Shown piece by piece: positions 1 to 7,497 of a stretch of 64,000 nucleotides of DNA (positions are counted from its first letter, which is position 1; each line of letters begins with the position of its first letter). Origin of the DNA: Caldicoprobacter oshimai DSM 21659 (GTDB lineage: Bacteria > Bacillota > Clostridia > Caldicoprobacterales > Caldicoprobacteraceae); assembly GCA_000526435.1 (NCBI GenBank), contig JAGB01000001.1, positions 1-64,000 on the forward strand, given 5' to 3'. Position numbers and translations under genes: made by a program. The notes beneath the pieces were generated by a model, which was not told the DNA's origin, searched no databases, and saw nothing but the letters and a program-made list of their open reading frames with translations.

Positions 1-25
1 GAAAAATGAAGAGGGAAAGAGAGAT

Positions 26-141
26 TCCGGTGACAATAGCGAAGGGGAAACACCTGTATCCATTCCGAACACAGAAGTTAAGCCCTTCAGCGCCGATGGT
101 ACTAGAGGGGAGACCCTCTGGGAGAGTAGGTCGTCGCCGGA
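26..141 (+). rRNA. rrf: 5S ribosomal RNA
   Basis: Complete 5S rRNA of about 116 nt. The 5' end TCCGGTGAC pairs with the 3' end GTCGCCGGA, and the interior carries the bacterial 5S hallmarks CCATTCCGAACACAGAAGTT and CGCCGATGGTACT. It is the last gene of an rRNA operon whose 16S and 23S genes lie left of the window. A strong terminator follows directly. Confidence 0.96.
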
Positions 142-151
142 GTTCAATTTA

Positions 152-182
152 AAAAAGCCTGGCAAATCAAGCCGGGCTTTTT
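152..182 (+). terminator. Terminator of the rRNA operon
   Basis: AAAAGCCTGGC and GCCGGGCTTTT pair around the loop AAATCAA and end in a T run, ten bases after the 5S gene. A classic intrinsic terminator. Confidence 0.9.
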
Positions 183-322
183 ACTTATGATATATTTATG
201 ATAATATGTTTATGATATTGAAGATAAAGAAGCGTTGGATGAGATTTTATCATGGTCATTTTACCGGGTTGTTGCAAGGTAAAATAAAGACAAATAATTT
301 CTTTGCCTTTTTCAAGGTGAGA

Positions 323-859
323 TTACTTTACGCTTGCTTTGAGAGTTTGTCGAATTTTTTGTAATGCCCTTCGGTGTTTTGATTTTACCGTATTGTAATT
401 GGACTTCATTATTTGAGCTGTATTTTTTAGTGATAAACCTGACCCGTAGACAAGATTGATGATGCTTCTGTATTCTGTGGGTAATGTTTTAATTGCTTCT
501 GCGATAGCTATATGTGTCATTATATCGGGACTATCTTCAAATATGGCTGTTTTAATAAGGTTTTGATATTGTGCAGGTGTCATTAAAATCTCTCGAATAG
601 TCTTTTTTCTCATATTCATGGCTTCTCTTTTGGCAATTGTAAAACACCAGGTTTTAAACTTTGCTTTATCCTTTGATGTATGAAAGTTTTTATAAGCTAT
701 TATAGTGGTTTCTTGTAATATATCTTCTGCAAGATACTCGTCCCGGATAATGCTAAGAATAAATCTATAAAGATCAGTATATATTGGGATGAGTAATTTT
801 TCGAAAAGTTGTAATTCGTCAGTATCTATTTTATTCTTTGTTTTAAAATCTGACGACAA
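323..859 (-). CDS. ECF-type RNA polymerase sigma factor
   Basis: A 178-residue sigma-70 family protein of ECF size. Region 2 is seen in DLYRFILSIIRDEYLAEDIL followed by a TIIAYKNF/TWCFTIAKREA segment. Region 4 is seen near the C-terminus in LPTEYRSIINLVYGSGLSLK and NYNTVKSKHRRALQKIR, the helix-turn-helix that reads the -35 element. The start is a TTG with AAGGAG about eleven bases upstream. No anti-sigma gene is next to it: the left neighbour is the rRNA operon, and the divergent right neighbours are two small exported proteins that could be its targets (inference). Family assignment is secure; which signal it answers is unknown. Confidence 0.9.
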   Translation of the reverse strand: MSSDFKTKNKIDTDELQLFEKLLIPIYTDLYRFILSIIRDEYLAEDILQETTIIAYKNFHTSKDKAKFKTWCFTIAKREAMNMRKKTIREILMTPAQYQNLIKTAIFEDSPDIMTHIAIAEAIKTLPTEYRSIINLVYGSGLSLKNTAQIMKSNYNTVKSKHRRALQKIRQTLKASVK

Positions 860-1198
860 GGATAATACACTCCTTGTATTTGCCTTTCATTTTAGTTTCT
901 CATCTTACGAATTTTTGTTAGATTCAAAGTTGGGCTATTCGATAACTGAAGTGCTGCAATTACTTTCTAATCTTCTTTATCTATAGTTTAGCAATATTTA
1001 ATAAAAATAGCAATAAAACACAATGAAAAAATTTTTAATTATTGCACCATTCTTGAGTAAAATTTTCTCTAATATATTGTGAAAGGGAAATATTCTTCTC
1101 AAGCAAGAAAAATAACAAGAAAGAAGGGATTCCATTGGGCTAGATCAATGATGAATTGTGAATCTCAAAAGAAAAATGGCGTTAAGGGGGTTAACAAA
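860..1198. other. AT-rich intergenic region between divergent genes
   Basis: About 340 bp between the ECF sigma gene and the first exported protein. It is AT-rich and holds only incidental ORFs. I see no convincing paired -35/-10 element for either direction. An ECF-type promoter would not be recognisable without knowing the sigma factor's motif. Confidence 0.5.
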
Positions 1199-1450
1199 AT
1201 GTTATGTAAGTCCACAATAAAAAGAATGTCATTAATGCTATTTATAGTTGCTTTGGTTATTTCTTTTATGTATAAAGTAGATTTTTGTACACCTACTGAG
1301 AGTTGGTGGGATTCCCAAGGATATGGTATGTTTAACCCTGTAGCTGTTACATATATATATGATACAAATGGTACTCTGATAAATAGTACTACTAAAGCCG
1401 ATAACTCAACTAAATTGATAAGTTATGCGCAAATATATATAAATCCATAA
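1199..1450 (+). CDS. Small exported or membrane-anchored protein, unrecognised
   Basis: An 83-residue protein. I place the start at the ATG at 1199, which has AAGGGGG nine bases upstream; a longer reading from a GTG at 1079 has no good ribosome binding site and an uncharacteristic basic leader. Residues 8-22 (RMSLMLFIVALVISF) form one hydrophobic segment after a basic N-terminus, so it is either a signal peptide or an anchor. The exported part is about 60 residues, rich in Tyr, Thr and Asn (ESWWDSQGYGMFNPVAV). No family recognised. It lies 111 bp upstream of another anchored protein in the same orientation, so the two may share a transcript. Confidence 0.55.
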   Translation: MLCKSTIKRMSLMLFIVALVISFMYKVDFCTPTESWWDSQGYGMFNPVAVTYIYDTNGTLINSTTKADNSTKLISYAQIYINP

Positions 1451-1561
1451 TGCAAAAACTTATAGATACAATAAATTTCAGTTACCCGCAAACTCATGAT
1501 AAGAATGATATTGCATCTAAATATTAATAAAAAATTTAAATTGAGAAAGGGGCATCTAGAC

Positions 1562-2200
1562 ATGAATAAAAGACTAAAAGTCAGCCTGTTGGTTATTGCA
1601 GTAATGCTGGTAGCAGGTACTTTTTATGGTATATATGTGGCTCGAAATAATTATATTGAGAAACTGTTAGCTCAATACCCAACGTATGGAGATCCGCCCT
1701 ATATGGAACGCGGAATGATCCCGGATGTACAAGTTCTAGTTCAGTATTCTGATGTGGTAATTGTTGGACAAGTAAATAAAAGTGTAGATAAATACACCGT
1801 TACTTTTGAAGGCAATAAAGCGACTCCGGAAGGTGCGCTCGAGGAGAAATCGCGAAGTATGGGTAATGAGCCAAATAGGACTGAATTTATCACAACACAA
1901 ATAAAGGTGCTTGATGTGTTAGCGGGCAGTTTGGAAGGAGAAGAGATACTAATTACCCGCAGCTGTGAATTTGATGGCTATCAACCCGAGTTAATCCCCG
2001 GGGAAAAGATGGTATTCTTTTTAAGAAAAGGCTCTGGAGTACACGAGGGAAAGTACCTTCCAATTGATAATCTATGTGGCTATATTTATATTACCAGTGA
2101 TGATAAAATTGTACCTGTTGTCAAGGAAGATAAGTATAGGAAATATGTTGGTATAAGCCTGAATAGCTTTAAAAAACAGATTGGCAGTTTTAAAAAATAA
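1562..2200 (+). CDS. Membrane-anchored protein with exported domain, unrecognised
   Basis: 212 residues from the ATG at 1562, which follows GAGAAAGGGG; upstream codons in frame are poor coding sequence. Residues 3-28 contain a basic stretch then a single transmembrane helix (SLLVIAVMLVAGTFYGIYV), leaving the rest outside the cell. The exported domain begins around VLVQYSDVVIVGQVNK and continues with an LDVLAGSLEGEEILITRS segment and LIPGEKMVFFLRKG, which reads like a small beta-rich domain. I know this pattern from uncharacterised Firmicute proteins but cannot attach a function. It is the last gene before a terminator, and with the 83-residue protein sits opposite an ECF sigma factor. Confidence 0.75.
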   Translation: MNKRLKVSLLVIAVMLVAGTFYGIYVARNNYIEKLLAQYPTYGDPPYMERGMIPDVQVLVQYSDVVIVGQVNKSVDKYTVTFEGNKATPEGALEEKSRSMGNEPNRTEFITTQIKVLDVLAGSLEGEEILITRSCEFDGYQPELIPGEKMVFFLRKGSGVHEGKYLPIDNLCGYIYITSDDKIVPVVKEDKYRKYVGISLNSFKKQIGSFKK

Positions 2201-2233
2201 ATAATTTCGTGAAATCCAAATTGTAGACTTATA

Positions 2234-2258
2234 GACCCAGCTAAATGCCGGGTTTTTA
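2234..2258 (+). terminator. Intrinsic terminator
   Basis: ACCCAGC and GCCGGGT pair (one mismatch) around TAAAT and are followed by TTTTTATTTT, 34 bp after the anchored-protein gene. Confidence 0.75.
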
Positions 2259-2364
2259 TTTTGTGCGTCCGAGCATGGCCAGTAACTTGTAATGAAGCAT
2301 GAAAATTTGTAAATGTTACGCGAATTTTTATATTTTTTGTATCTGTGTTATTTTTGTGTTTATA

Positions 2365-2393
2365 TTGACATGAAGTTAAAATCTGTTTATAAT
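2365..2393 (+). promoter_or_regulatory. Consensus sigma-A promoter of the sugar-catabolism cluster
   Basis: TTGACA at 2365-2370 and TATAAT at 2388-2393 are separated by exactly 17 bp, the ideal vegetative promoter. The expected start point is near 2400, about 100 bp upstream of the first dehydrogenase gene. A perfect promoter on a catabolic operon usually means it is held down by a repressor, which fits the operator just downstream. Confidence 0.88.
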
Positions 2394-2403
2394 AAAAACA
2401 AAA

Positions 2404-2417
2404 GGTAAACGGTTTCC
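2404..2417 (+). promoter_or_regulatory. LacI-family type operator
   Basis: GGTAAACGGTTTCC carries the central CG step flanked by AAAC/GTTT arms, typical of LacI/GalR-family operators (and close to a cre site). It lies at about +5 to +18 from the predicted start, where a bound repressor would block transcription. No LacI-family gene is in the window, so the repressor (or CcpA) must be encoded elsewhere. Confidence 0.7.
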
Positions 2418-2499
2418 TAAATTACAATTTAATAGAAAGATTTAACGAGCATTGTTACCAAAATTTGGGAGACTATCCCCTTTTTGAGGTGAAATATAC

Positions 2500-3519
2500 A
2501 TGAAAAGGTTGGGGGCAGCCATCATAGGCTGCGGCAGTATACACGGGGTGCATGCAGATGCAATTGAGGCAAGCGAGCTAGGACGCTTGGTATGCGTGGT
2601 TGATATAGACAAACAACGAGCCCAGGCATCTGCAGCAAAGTATGATTGCCGATGGTATGTTGATTATCTGGAAGCTATTAATGATGATGAAGTAGATGTG
2701 GTACATATATGTACACCTCATTACTTGCACGCCTCTATGGCCATTGAAGCTGTAAGAGCTGGTAGACACGTCTTGGTTGAGAAGCCGGTTGCCATATCTG
2801 TGAGCCAGGCACAGGAAATGGCGCAAGAGAGCAAAAAGCATGGACGCTATATAGGGGTATGCTTTCAAAACCGTTTTAATCCAGAGTCTCAAAAGGCCAA
2901 GGAGATCATCGACAGTGGCAAGATCGGGGCTGTTAGGGGAATTAAAGGTGTTGTAACCTGGTTTAGAACCAAGGAGTACTACACTCAAAGCGGGTGGCGA
3001 GGAAGGTTTGCCACAGAGGGCGGCGGCGTGCTTATAAACCAGGCTATTCATACCCTTGATCTCATGCAGTGGTTGGGTGGGGGAGTAAAGGCTGTAAAAG
3101 GAAATGTCTCTACTTATCTTTTGGGAGATGTGATCGAGGTAGAGGACACTGCTGATGCCGTTCTATTTTTCAAAAACGGAGCACGGGGTATCTTTTATGC
3201 CACCAACTGCTATACTACCAATTCCCCAGTGGAAATCGAAATAGACTGTGAGAAGGCCACTCTGAGGATTTACGATGGTACGCTGGTTATGGAACAAGGC
3301 AAAAGCCGTGAGCTTTTAGTTACTGGAAAGGCCAGCGAGACGGCATACAAGTCTTATTGGGGCAGAAGCCACGCGGTTTTGATAGACGAGTTTTATCGAG
3401 CCGTTTTAAGCGATGATCCCAGGCACATCATCTCTGTTGAAGAGGGTATGGAATCTTTGAAGATAATCGATGGCATTTATAAGTCCTCTTCTACAGGGAA
3501 TGTAATAAACATTAATTAA
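2500..3519 (+). CDS. Gfo/Idh/MocA family NAD(P)-dependent dehydrogenase (first copy)
   Basis: 339 residues. The N-terminal Rossmann fold has GCGSIHGVHA at residues 10-19 and the family EKP motif at 94-96, whose lysine is catalytic. The C-terminal substrate domain contains GGGVLINQAIHTLDL with the family's catalytic histidine near 184. Members oxidise or reduce secondary alcohols of sugars, inositols and glycosides. It is the first gene behind the consensus promoter and is followed after 17 bp by a TIM-barrel isomerase, so it probably makes a keto-sugar for the next enzymes. ATG start at 2500 preceded by TTTTTGAGGTGAAA. Substrate is not readable from sequence. Confidence 0.9.
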   Translation: MKRLGAAIIGCGSIHGVHADAIEASELGRLVCVVDIDKQRAQASAAKYDCRWYVDYLEAINDDEVDVVHICTPHYLHASMAIEAVRAGRHVLVEKPVAISVSQAQEMAQESKKHGRYIGVCFQNRFNPESQKAKEIIDSGKIGAVRGIKGVVTWFRTKEYYTQSGWRGRFATEGGGVLINQAIHTLDLMQWLGGGVKAVKGNVSTYLLGDVIEVEDTADAVLFFKNGARGIFYATNCYTTNSPVEIEIDCEKATLRIYDGTLVMEQGKSRELLVTGKASETAYKSYWGRSHAVLIDEFYRAVLSDDPRHIISVEEGMESLKIIDGIYKSSSTGNVININ

Positions 3520-3536
3520 AATTGGGGGGATTTTTT

Positions 3537-4310
3537 ATGAGTAAGCCCAGAGTAGGAGCCCAGCTGTATACCATCAGGCAATTCACCAAGACGCTTGAGG
3601 ACATCGCGGCCAGCATGAAAAAGATAAAGGAAATAGGATATAATGCCGTTCAAGTGTCAGCGTTCGGACCTGTGGACCCGCATAGGGTAAAGGAGATAAT
3701 GGATGCAGAAGGGTTGACGATTTGTGCTACCCATATTGCATACGATAGATTGAAGAATGATTTGCAGGGAGTCATTGAACAGCATAAGCTTTGGAACTGC
3801 AAATATGTGGGTCTTGGTGCCATGCCGCAAGAATACGCTAAAAGTGCGGAAGGATATGTGAAATTTGCCAAAGAAGCGTCGGACATTGCGCGGGTATTAG
3901 CGGATAATGGATTGAGATTTATCTATCATAACCATAACTTCGAATTTATGAAATTTGACGGGGTAACGGGTTTGGAAATCCTACTCAATGAAACCGATCC
4001 TGAAGTATTTGACTTTGAAATCGATACATACTGGGTGCAGGCAGGAGGGGCCAATCCCGTTGACTGGATCAAGAAGGTCAAGGGCAGGATGAAGGTAGTT
4101 CATTTCAAGGACATGGGCGTGGACAGCAACAGGCAGCAGATGATGACCGAGGTGGGCGAGGGCAATCTCAACTGGCCAGACATCATCAATGCCTGCGTTG
4201 AGATCGGTGTAGAGTGGGCGCTGGTGGAACAGGACATCTGTCAGAGGGATCCTTTTGAGAGCCTGGCAATAAGCCTGAATAATTTGAAGAAACTGGGCCT
4301 TAATCCTTAA
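3537..4310 (+). CDS. Sugar phosphate isomerase/epimerase-like TIM barrel (first copy)
   Basis: 257 residues of the xylose-isomerase-like TIM-barrel family (which includes IolE and hexulose/keto-sugar isomerases). I start at the ATG at 3537 with GGGGGGA eight bases upstream, not at the TTG fifteen bases earlier. Likely metal and catalytic residues lie at the strand ends: the HNHNFEF cluster at 131-137, Asp163 in EIDTYWVQAGG, His189 in VHFKDM, GEGNLNW near 208-213 and Glu231 in WALVEQD. The pair of Gfo/Idh/MocA dehydrogenase and this type of barrel recurs in inositol, keto-glycoside and C-glycoside catabolism. The exact reaction is unknown. Confidence 0.87.
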   Translation: MSKPRVGAQLYTIRQFTKTLEDIAASMKKIKEIGYNAVQVSAFGPVDPHRVKEIMDAEGLTICATHIAYDRLKNDLQGVIEQHKLWNCKYVGLGAMPQEYAKSAEGYVKFAKEASDIARVLADNGLRFIYHNHNFEFMKFDGVTGLEILLNETDPEVFDFEIDTYWVQAGGANPVDWIKKVKGRMKVVHFKDMGVDSNRQQMMTEVGEGNLNWPDIINACVEIGVEWALVEQDICQRDPFESLAISLNNLKKLGLNP

Positions 4311-4346
4311 ATCCGAAAATACGATTGATGTGGGGAGGAGAGAAGG

Positions 4347-5210
4347 GTGAGCAAGTTCATACTTTCTGCTTTTGCAGATGAAATCGACCCTGATTTGAAA
4401 GTACAAATGGATGTGCTGGAACAGCATGATATAAGATACATAGAAATGAGAGGAGTATACGGCAAAAACCTCGTTCAGTATTCTTTGGAAGAGGTAAAGG
4501 AGATAAAGAAACGGCTGGATGACAGGGGATTTAAGATTTCTGCCATAGGTTCACCTATAGGCAAGATAGGAATACTGGATGATTTTGAACCCCACCTTGA
4601 GCTGTTTAAACACACCATTGAAATCGCAAAGATACTGGAAACCAGCTATATCAGGATGTTCAGCTTTTATATTCCCAAAGGAGATGACCCTGCAAAATAT
4701 AGGGATGAGGTTATTCGCAGGTGGGAGGAGTTTATAAAAGCCGCTGAGGGGACCGGACTCACTCTTCTTCATGAGAACGAAAAGGGCATTTATGGGGATA
4801 CTGCTGAGCGCTGCCTTGACCTTTTAACAACGCTCAACTGCGATTACGTAAAATTTACATTTGATCCGGCCAATTTTGTCCAATGCGATGTGGAAACTTA
4901 CCCCCATGCTTTCAATCTCCTAAAAAGTTATATAGCTTATATGCATATCAAGGATGCACTGTACAGCAACCACAGCGTGGTGCCTGCGGGATATGGAGAC
5001 GGCAAGGTAAAGGAAATACTTACTGAGCTTTATCAAAGGGGGTATGAGGGCTTCTTATCCATAGAGCCCCATCTGGGCAACTTTGTAGGCTTTAGCGAAC
5101 TGGAGCAGGGGATTGTGGATCCTAACCTGCCGGAAGGTGGTCCTAAGCAGTTTGGCATTGCTGCAAATGCTTTGAAGAAGATATTGTCACAAATTGAGAG
5201 GAGGGAATGA
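4347..5210 (+). CDS. Sugar phosphate isomerase/epimerase-like TIM barrel (second copy)
   Basis: 287 residues, GTG start at 4347 after GGGGAGGAG. Same fold class as the preceding gene but a distinct subfamily: it opens with LSAFADEIDPDLKVQMDVL and has candidate metal ligands in LLHENEKGIYGD (Glu), FTFDPANFVQCD (Asp), MHIKDAL (His) and LSIEPHLG (Glu). It ends four bases before the next dehydrogenase, so the two are translationally coupled. Two unlike barrels beside two dehydrogenases suggest a multi-step conversion rather than simple duplication. Confidence 0.86.
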   Translation: MSKFILSAFADEIDPDLKVQMDVLEQHDIRYIEMRGVYGKNLVQYSLEEVKEIKKRLDDRGFKISAIGSPIGKIGILDDFEPHLELFKHTIEIAKILETSYIRMFSFYIPKGDDPAKYRDEVIRRWEEFIKAAEGTGLTLLHENEKGIYGDTAERCLDLLTTLNCDYVKFTFDPANFVQCDVETYPHAFNLLKSYIAYMHIKDALYSNHSVVPAGYGDGKVKEILTELYQRGYEGFLSIEPHLGNFVGFSELEQGIVDPNLPEGGPKQFGIAANALKKILSQIERRE

Positions 5211-5213
5211 CCT

Positions 5214-6374
5214 GTGGATAAGGTGAGAATAGGCGTAGTGGGCATAGGGAACATGGGTTCGGCTCATGCCAAGTATCTGGCAGCTGGAGATGTTCCCAAT
5301 GCAGAGCTCACTGCAGTTTGCGATATAAATCCCAAGAGGCTGGAATGGGCCAGAGACAATCTGGGCGAGCATATTAAGCTATTCGAAAATGCTGAGGCCA
5401 TGTTTGAGTCCAAGGCTGTGGATGCCGTCATCATTGCCACGCCCCACTATGATCATCCGCCCTTGGCCATCAGCGCTTTTAAACGGGGACTGCACGTGCT
5501 CATTGAGAAGCCTGCGGGAGTTTATACAAAGCAGGTAAGGGAAATGAACGAGGTGGCCGAGAAGAGCGGCAAGGTTTTTGGCATTATGTACAACCAGCGT
5601 ACCAATCCCGTCTACCAAAAGCTCAGGGATCTGGTAAAATCGGGTGAACTGGGTGAGATAAAGCGCATCAATTGGATTATCACAAACTGGTATCGTTCGC
5701 AGAGCTACTATGATTCGGGTGGCTGGAGGGCCACGTGGGCCGGTGAAGGCGGCGGTGTACTCATAAACCAGTGTCCCCATAATCTTGACCTGTGGCAATG
5801 GATTTGCGGCATGCCGCGTCGCGTACGGGCATTTTGCCACTACGGCAAATATCACGATATTGAAGTTGAAGACGACGTCACGGCTTATATGGAATATGAG
5901 AATGGCGCCACGGGCGTGTTTATAACCACTACCGGCGAAGCGCCGGGTACCAACCGCTTTGAGATTGCCGGTGATAGAGGAAAGATAGTGGTCGAGGAAG
6001 GCAAATTGACCTTCTGGCGCCTGCGGGTTTCAGAGAGGCAGTTTAATAGAGAGTACAAAGGTGGATTTGGCTCGCCTGAATGCTGGAAATGTGAAATCCC
6101 TGTGCATGGCGTTGAAACGGCGCACAGGGGGATTACCACCAACTGGGTAAACGCCATATTGAAAGGTACGCCGCTTTTGGCGCCCGGCGTAGAAGGGATA
6201 TATGGCCTGACCATATCAAATGCCATGCATCTGTCTTCGTGGCTGGATGATTGGGTAGAGATCCCCTTTGACGAAGACCTGTTCTATCAAAAGCTCAAAG
6301 AAAGGATAGACAGTTCCAAGTTCAAAAAGGATAAAAAAGAAGATAAAGTCTTAGACGTAGAAGGAACGTATTGA
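5214..6374 (+). CDS. Gfo/Idh/MocA family dehydrogenase (second copy)
   Basis: 386 residues from a GTG at 5214 that overlaps the tail of a GAGGAGG site. The Rossmann motif GIGNMGSAHA is at residues 10-19, EKPAG at 98-102, and GGGVLINQCPHNLDLWQW carries the catalytic histidine near 189. It is longer than the first copy and ends in a charged tail (SSKFKKDKKEDK). The spacing of aromatic residues after HNLDL differs from copy one, so the two probably act on different substrates or at different steps. It is the last gene of the tight part of the operon. Confidence 0.9.
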   Translation: MDKVRIGVVGIGNMGSAHAKYLAAGDVPNAELTAVCDINPKRLEWARDNLGEHIKLFENAEAMFESKAVDAVIIATPHYDHPPLAISAFKRGLHVLIEKPAGVYTKQVREMNEVAEKSGKVFGIMYNQRTNPVYQKLRDLVKSGELGEIKRINWIITNWYRSQSYYDSGGWRATWAGEGGGVLINQCPHNLDLWQWICGMPRRVRAFCHYGKYHDIEVEDDVTAYMEYENGATGVFITTTGEAPGTNRFEIAGDRGKIVVEEGKLTFWRLRVSERQFNREYKGGFGSPECWKCEIPVHGVETAHRGITTNWVNAILKGTPLLAPGVEGIYGLTISNAMHLSSWLDDWVEIPFDEDLFYQKLKERIDSSKFKKDKKEDKVLDVEGTY

Positions 6375-6390
6375 GATGGCAGACGCGATT

Positions 6391-6418
6391 GACCCTCTCA
6401 CATCAAAGTGGGAGGGTC
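6391..6418 (+). terminator. Strong stem-loop after the second dehydrogenase
   Basis: GACCCTCTCAC and GTGGGAGGGTC form an 11-bp stem with one mismatch around ATCAAA, and an alternative outer pairing TGGCAGA/TCTGCCA overlaps it. There is no T run behind it (CCATTAAAA), so it may be a weak terminator or an RNA-stabilising/processing hairpin that gives unequal expression of the genes behind it. Confidence 0.5.
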
Positions 6419-6620
6419 TGCCATTAAAAAGTATATACTCGTAATCATGGCCAAGTCATAAGCAAAGGCGCAACATATGATGGAAGCTATCCAACGTTAT
6501 GCTTGTGTATGGCCCAGAAGATTTGCAAGGCTAGTAAAGTGAGAGGAAAGTCTGCAATTTTGGTCCTGAGAGGTTTAAAAGGCCTAAAAATTATAAAATT
6601 ATTATATGAGGTGAATAAGG

Positions 6621-7388
6621 GTGAAAATTGGTATATGTACAGGCGTGGAGAATATAAAAAAGATGGAGGATATAGGCTTTGATTATATAGAGCCTTCGGT
6701 GGTGAGCATTGCAAAGATGAGCGATGAGGAATTTAATGCCGTAATGAATCTGGTTGATAGCAGCAGGATAAAATGCGAAGCATTCAATGTGTTATTTCCA
6801 GGAAATATGAGGCTGACAGGGCCTGAAGTGGATGAGAAAAGCATTGAGGATTATCTGAAAAAGGCATTTCCAAGGGTAAGCCGTCTGGGCGCAAAAGTGG
6901 TTGTATTTGGAAGCGGTGGAGCGCGCAAAGTACCTGATGGTTGGAGCGGGGAAGAAGCGTGGAATCAGCTTGTAAGGATTGCGAGGGTAGCAGGCGATGT
7001 GGCTGCTGAATATGGTTTGACCATTGCTATGGAACCGTTGAACACTTCGGAGACCAACATTCTCAATTCTGTAGAGGAAGGCATAAAGTTTGTAACAGAC
7101 GTTGGTCATACCTATGTAAAGCTATTGGCCGATTTTTATCACATGCGGCGGGAGAATGAAAACATGGATGTATTGGTTAAGGCGGGTTCTACGATTGCAC
7201 ATCTGCATATAGCCAACAGTAGTGGACGGGTGTATCCTCTGGATAGGTCTGAGGATGTGTACGATTGTTTCTTTCAAAGGCTAAAAGAAATTGGATATGA
7301 GGGACGCATAAGTATCGAGGCCAGTACTAAGGACGTTGATAGAGATGCGCCGATTAGTTTAAATCTATTGAAGGAACTGATTAAATAA
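6621..7388 (+). CDS. Sugar phosphate isomerase/epimerase-like TIM barrel (third copy)
   Basis: 255 residues, GTG start at 6621 after GAGGTGAATAAGG. A short, compact TIM barrel of the xylose-isomerase-like family. Candidate metal ligands are the Glu in IAMEPLNTSETN, the Asp/His in KLLADFYHM, the His in AHLHIANSSG and the Glu in ISIEAST. It resembles hydroxypyruvate isomerase/tagatose-epimerase-type members. It is 246 bp downstream of the second dehydrogenase, behind a stem-loop, so it could have its own transcript. Part of the same catabolic cluster by function. Confidence 0.86.
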   Translation: MKIGICTGVENIKKMEDIGFDYIEPSVVSIAKMSDEEFNAVMNLVDSSRIKCEAFNVLFPGNMRLTGPEVDEKSIEDYLKKAFPRVSRLGAKVVVFGSGGARKVPDGWSGEEAWNQLVRIARVAGDVAAEYGLTIAMEPLNTSETNILNSVEEGIKFVTDVGHTYVKLLADFYHMRRENENMDVLVKAGSTIAHLHIANSSGRVYPLDRSEDVYDCFFQRLKEIGYEGRISIEASTKDVDRDAPISLNLLKELIK

Positions 7389-7497
7389 GTTTTACGGTAT
7401 GGTTTTCAAGAGAGTATAGAGCCTTTTTAAAATAGTTGAATATCGATGTAAAAATATTTGTTTTTTAGCTCAAAAAAAGATAAAGGGTGAGAAAAGG

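Noticed and set aside
1079-1198. N-terminal extension of the 83-residue exported protein
   Set aside because: No ribosome binding site at the GTG; the ATG at 1199 has a good one and directly precedes a signal-like helix.
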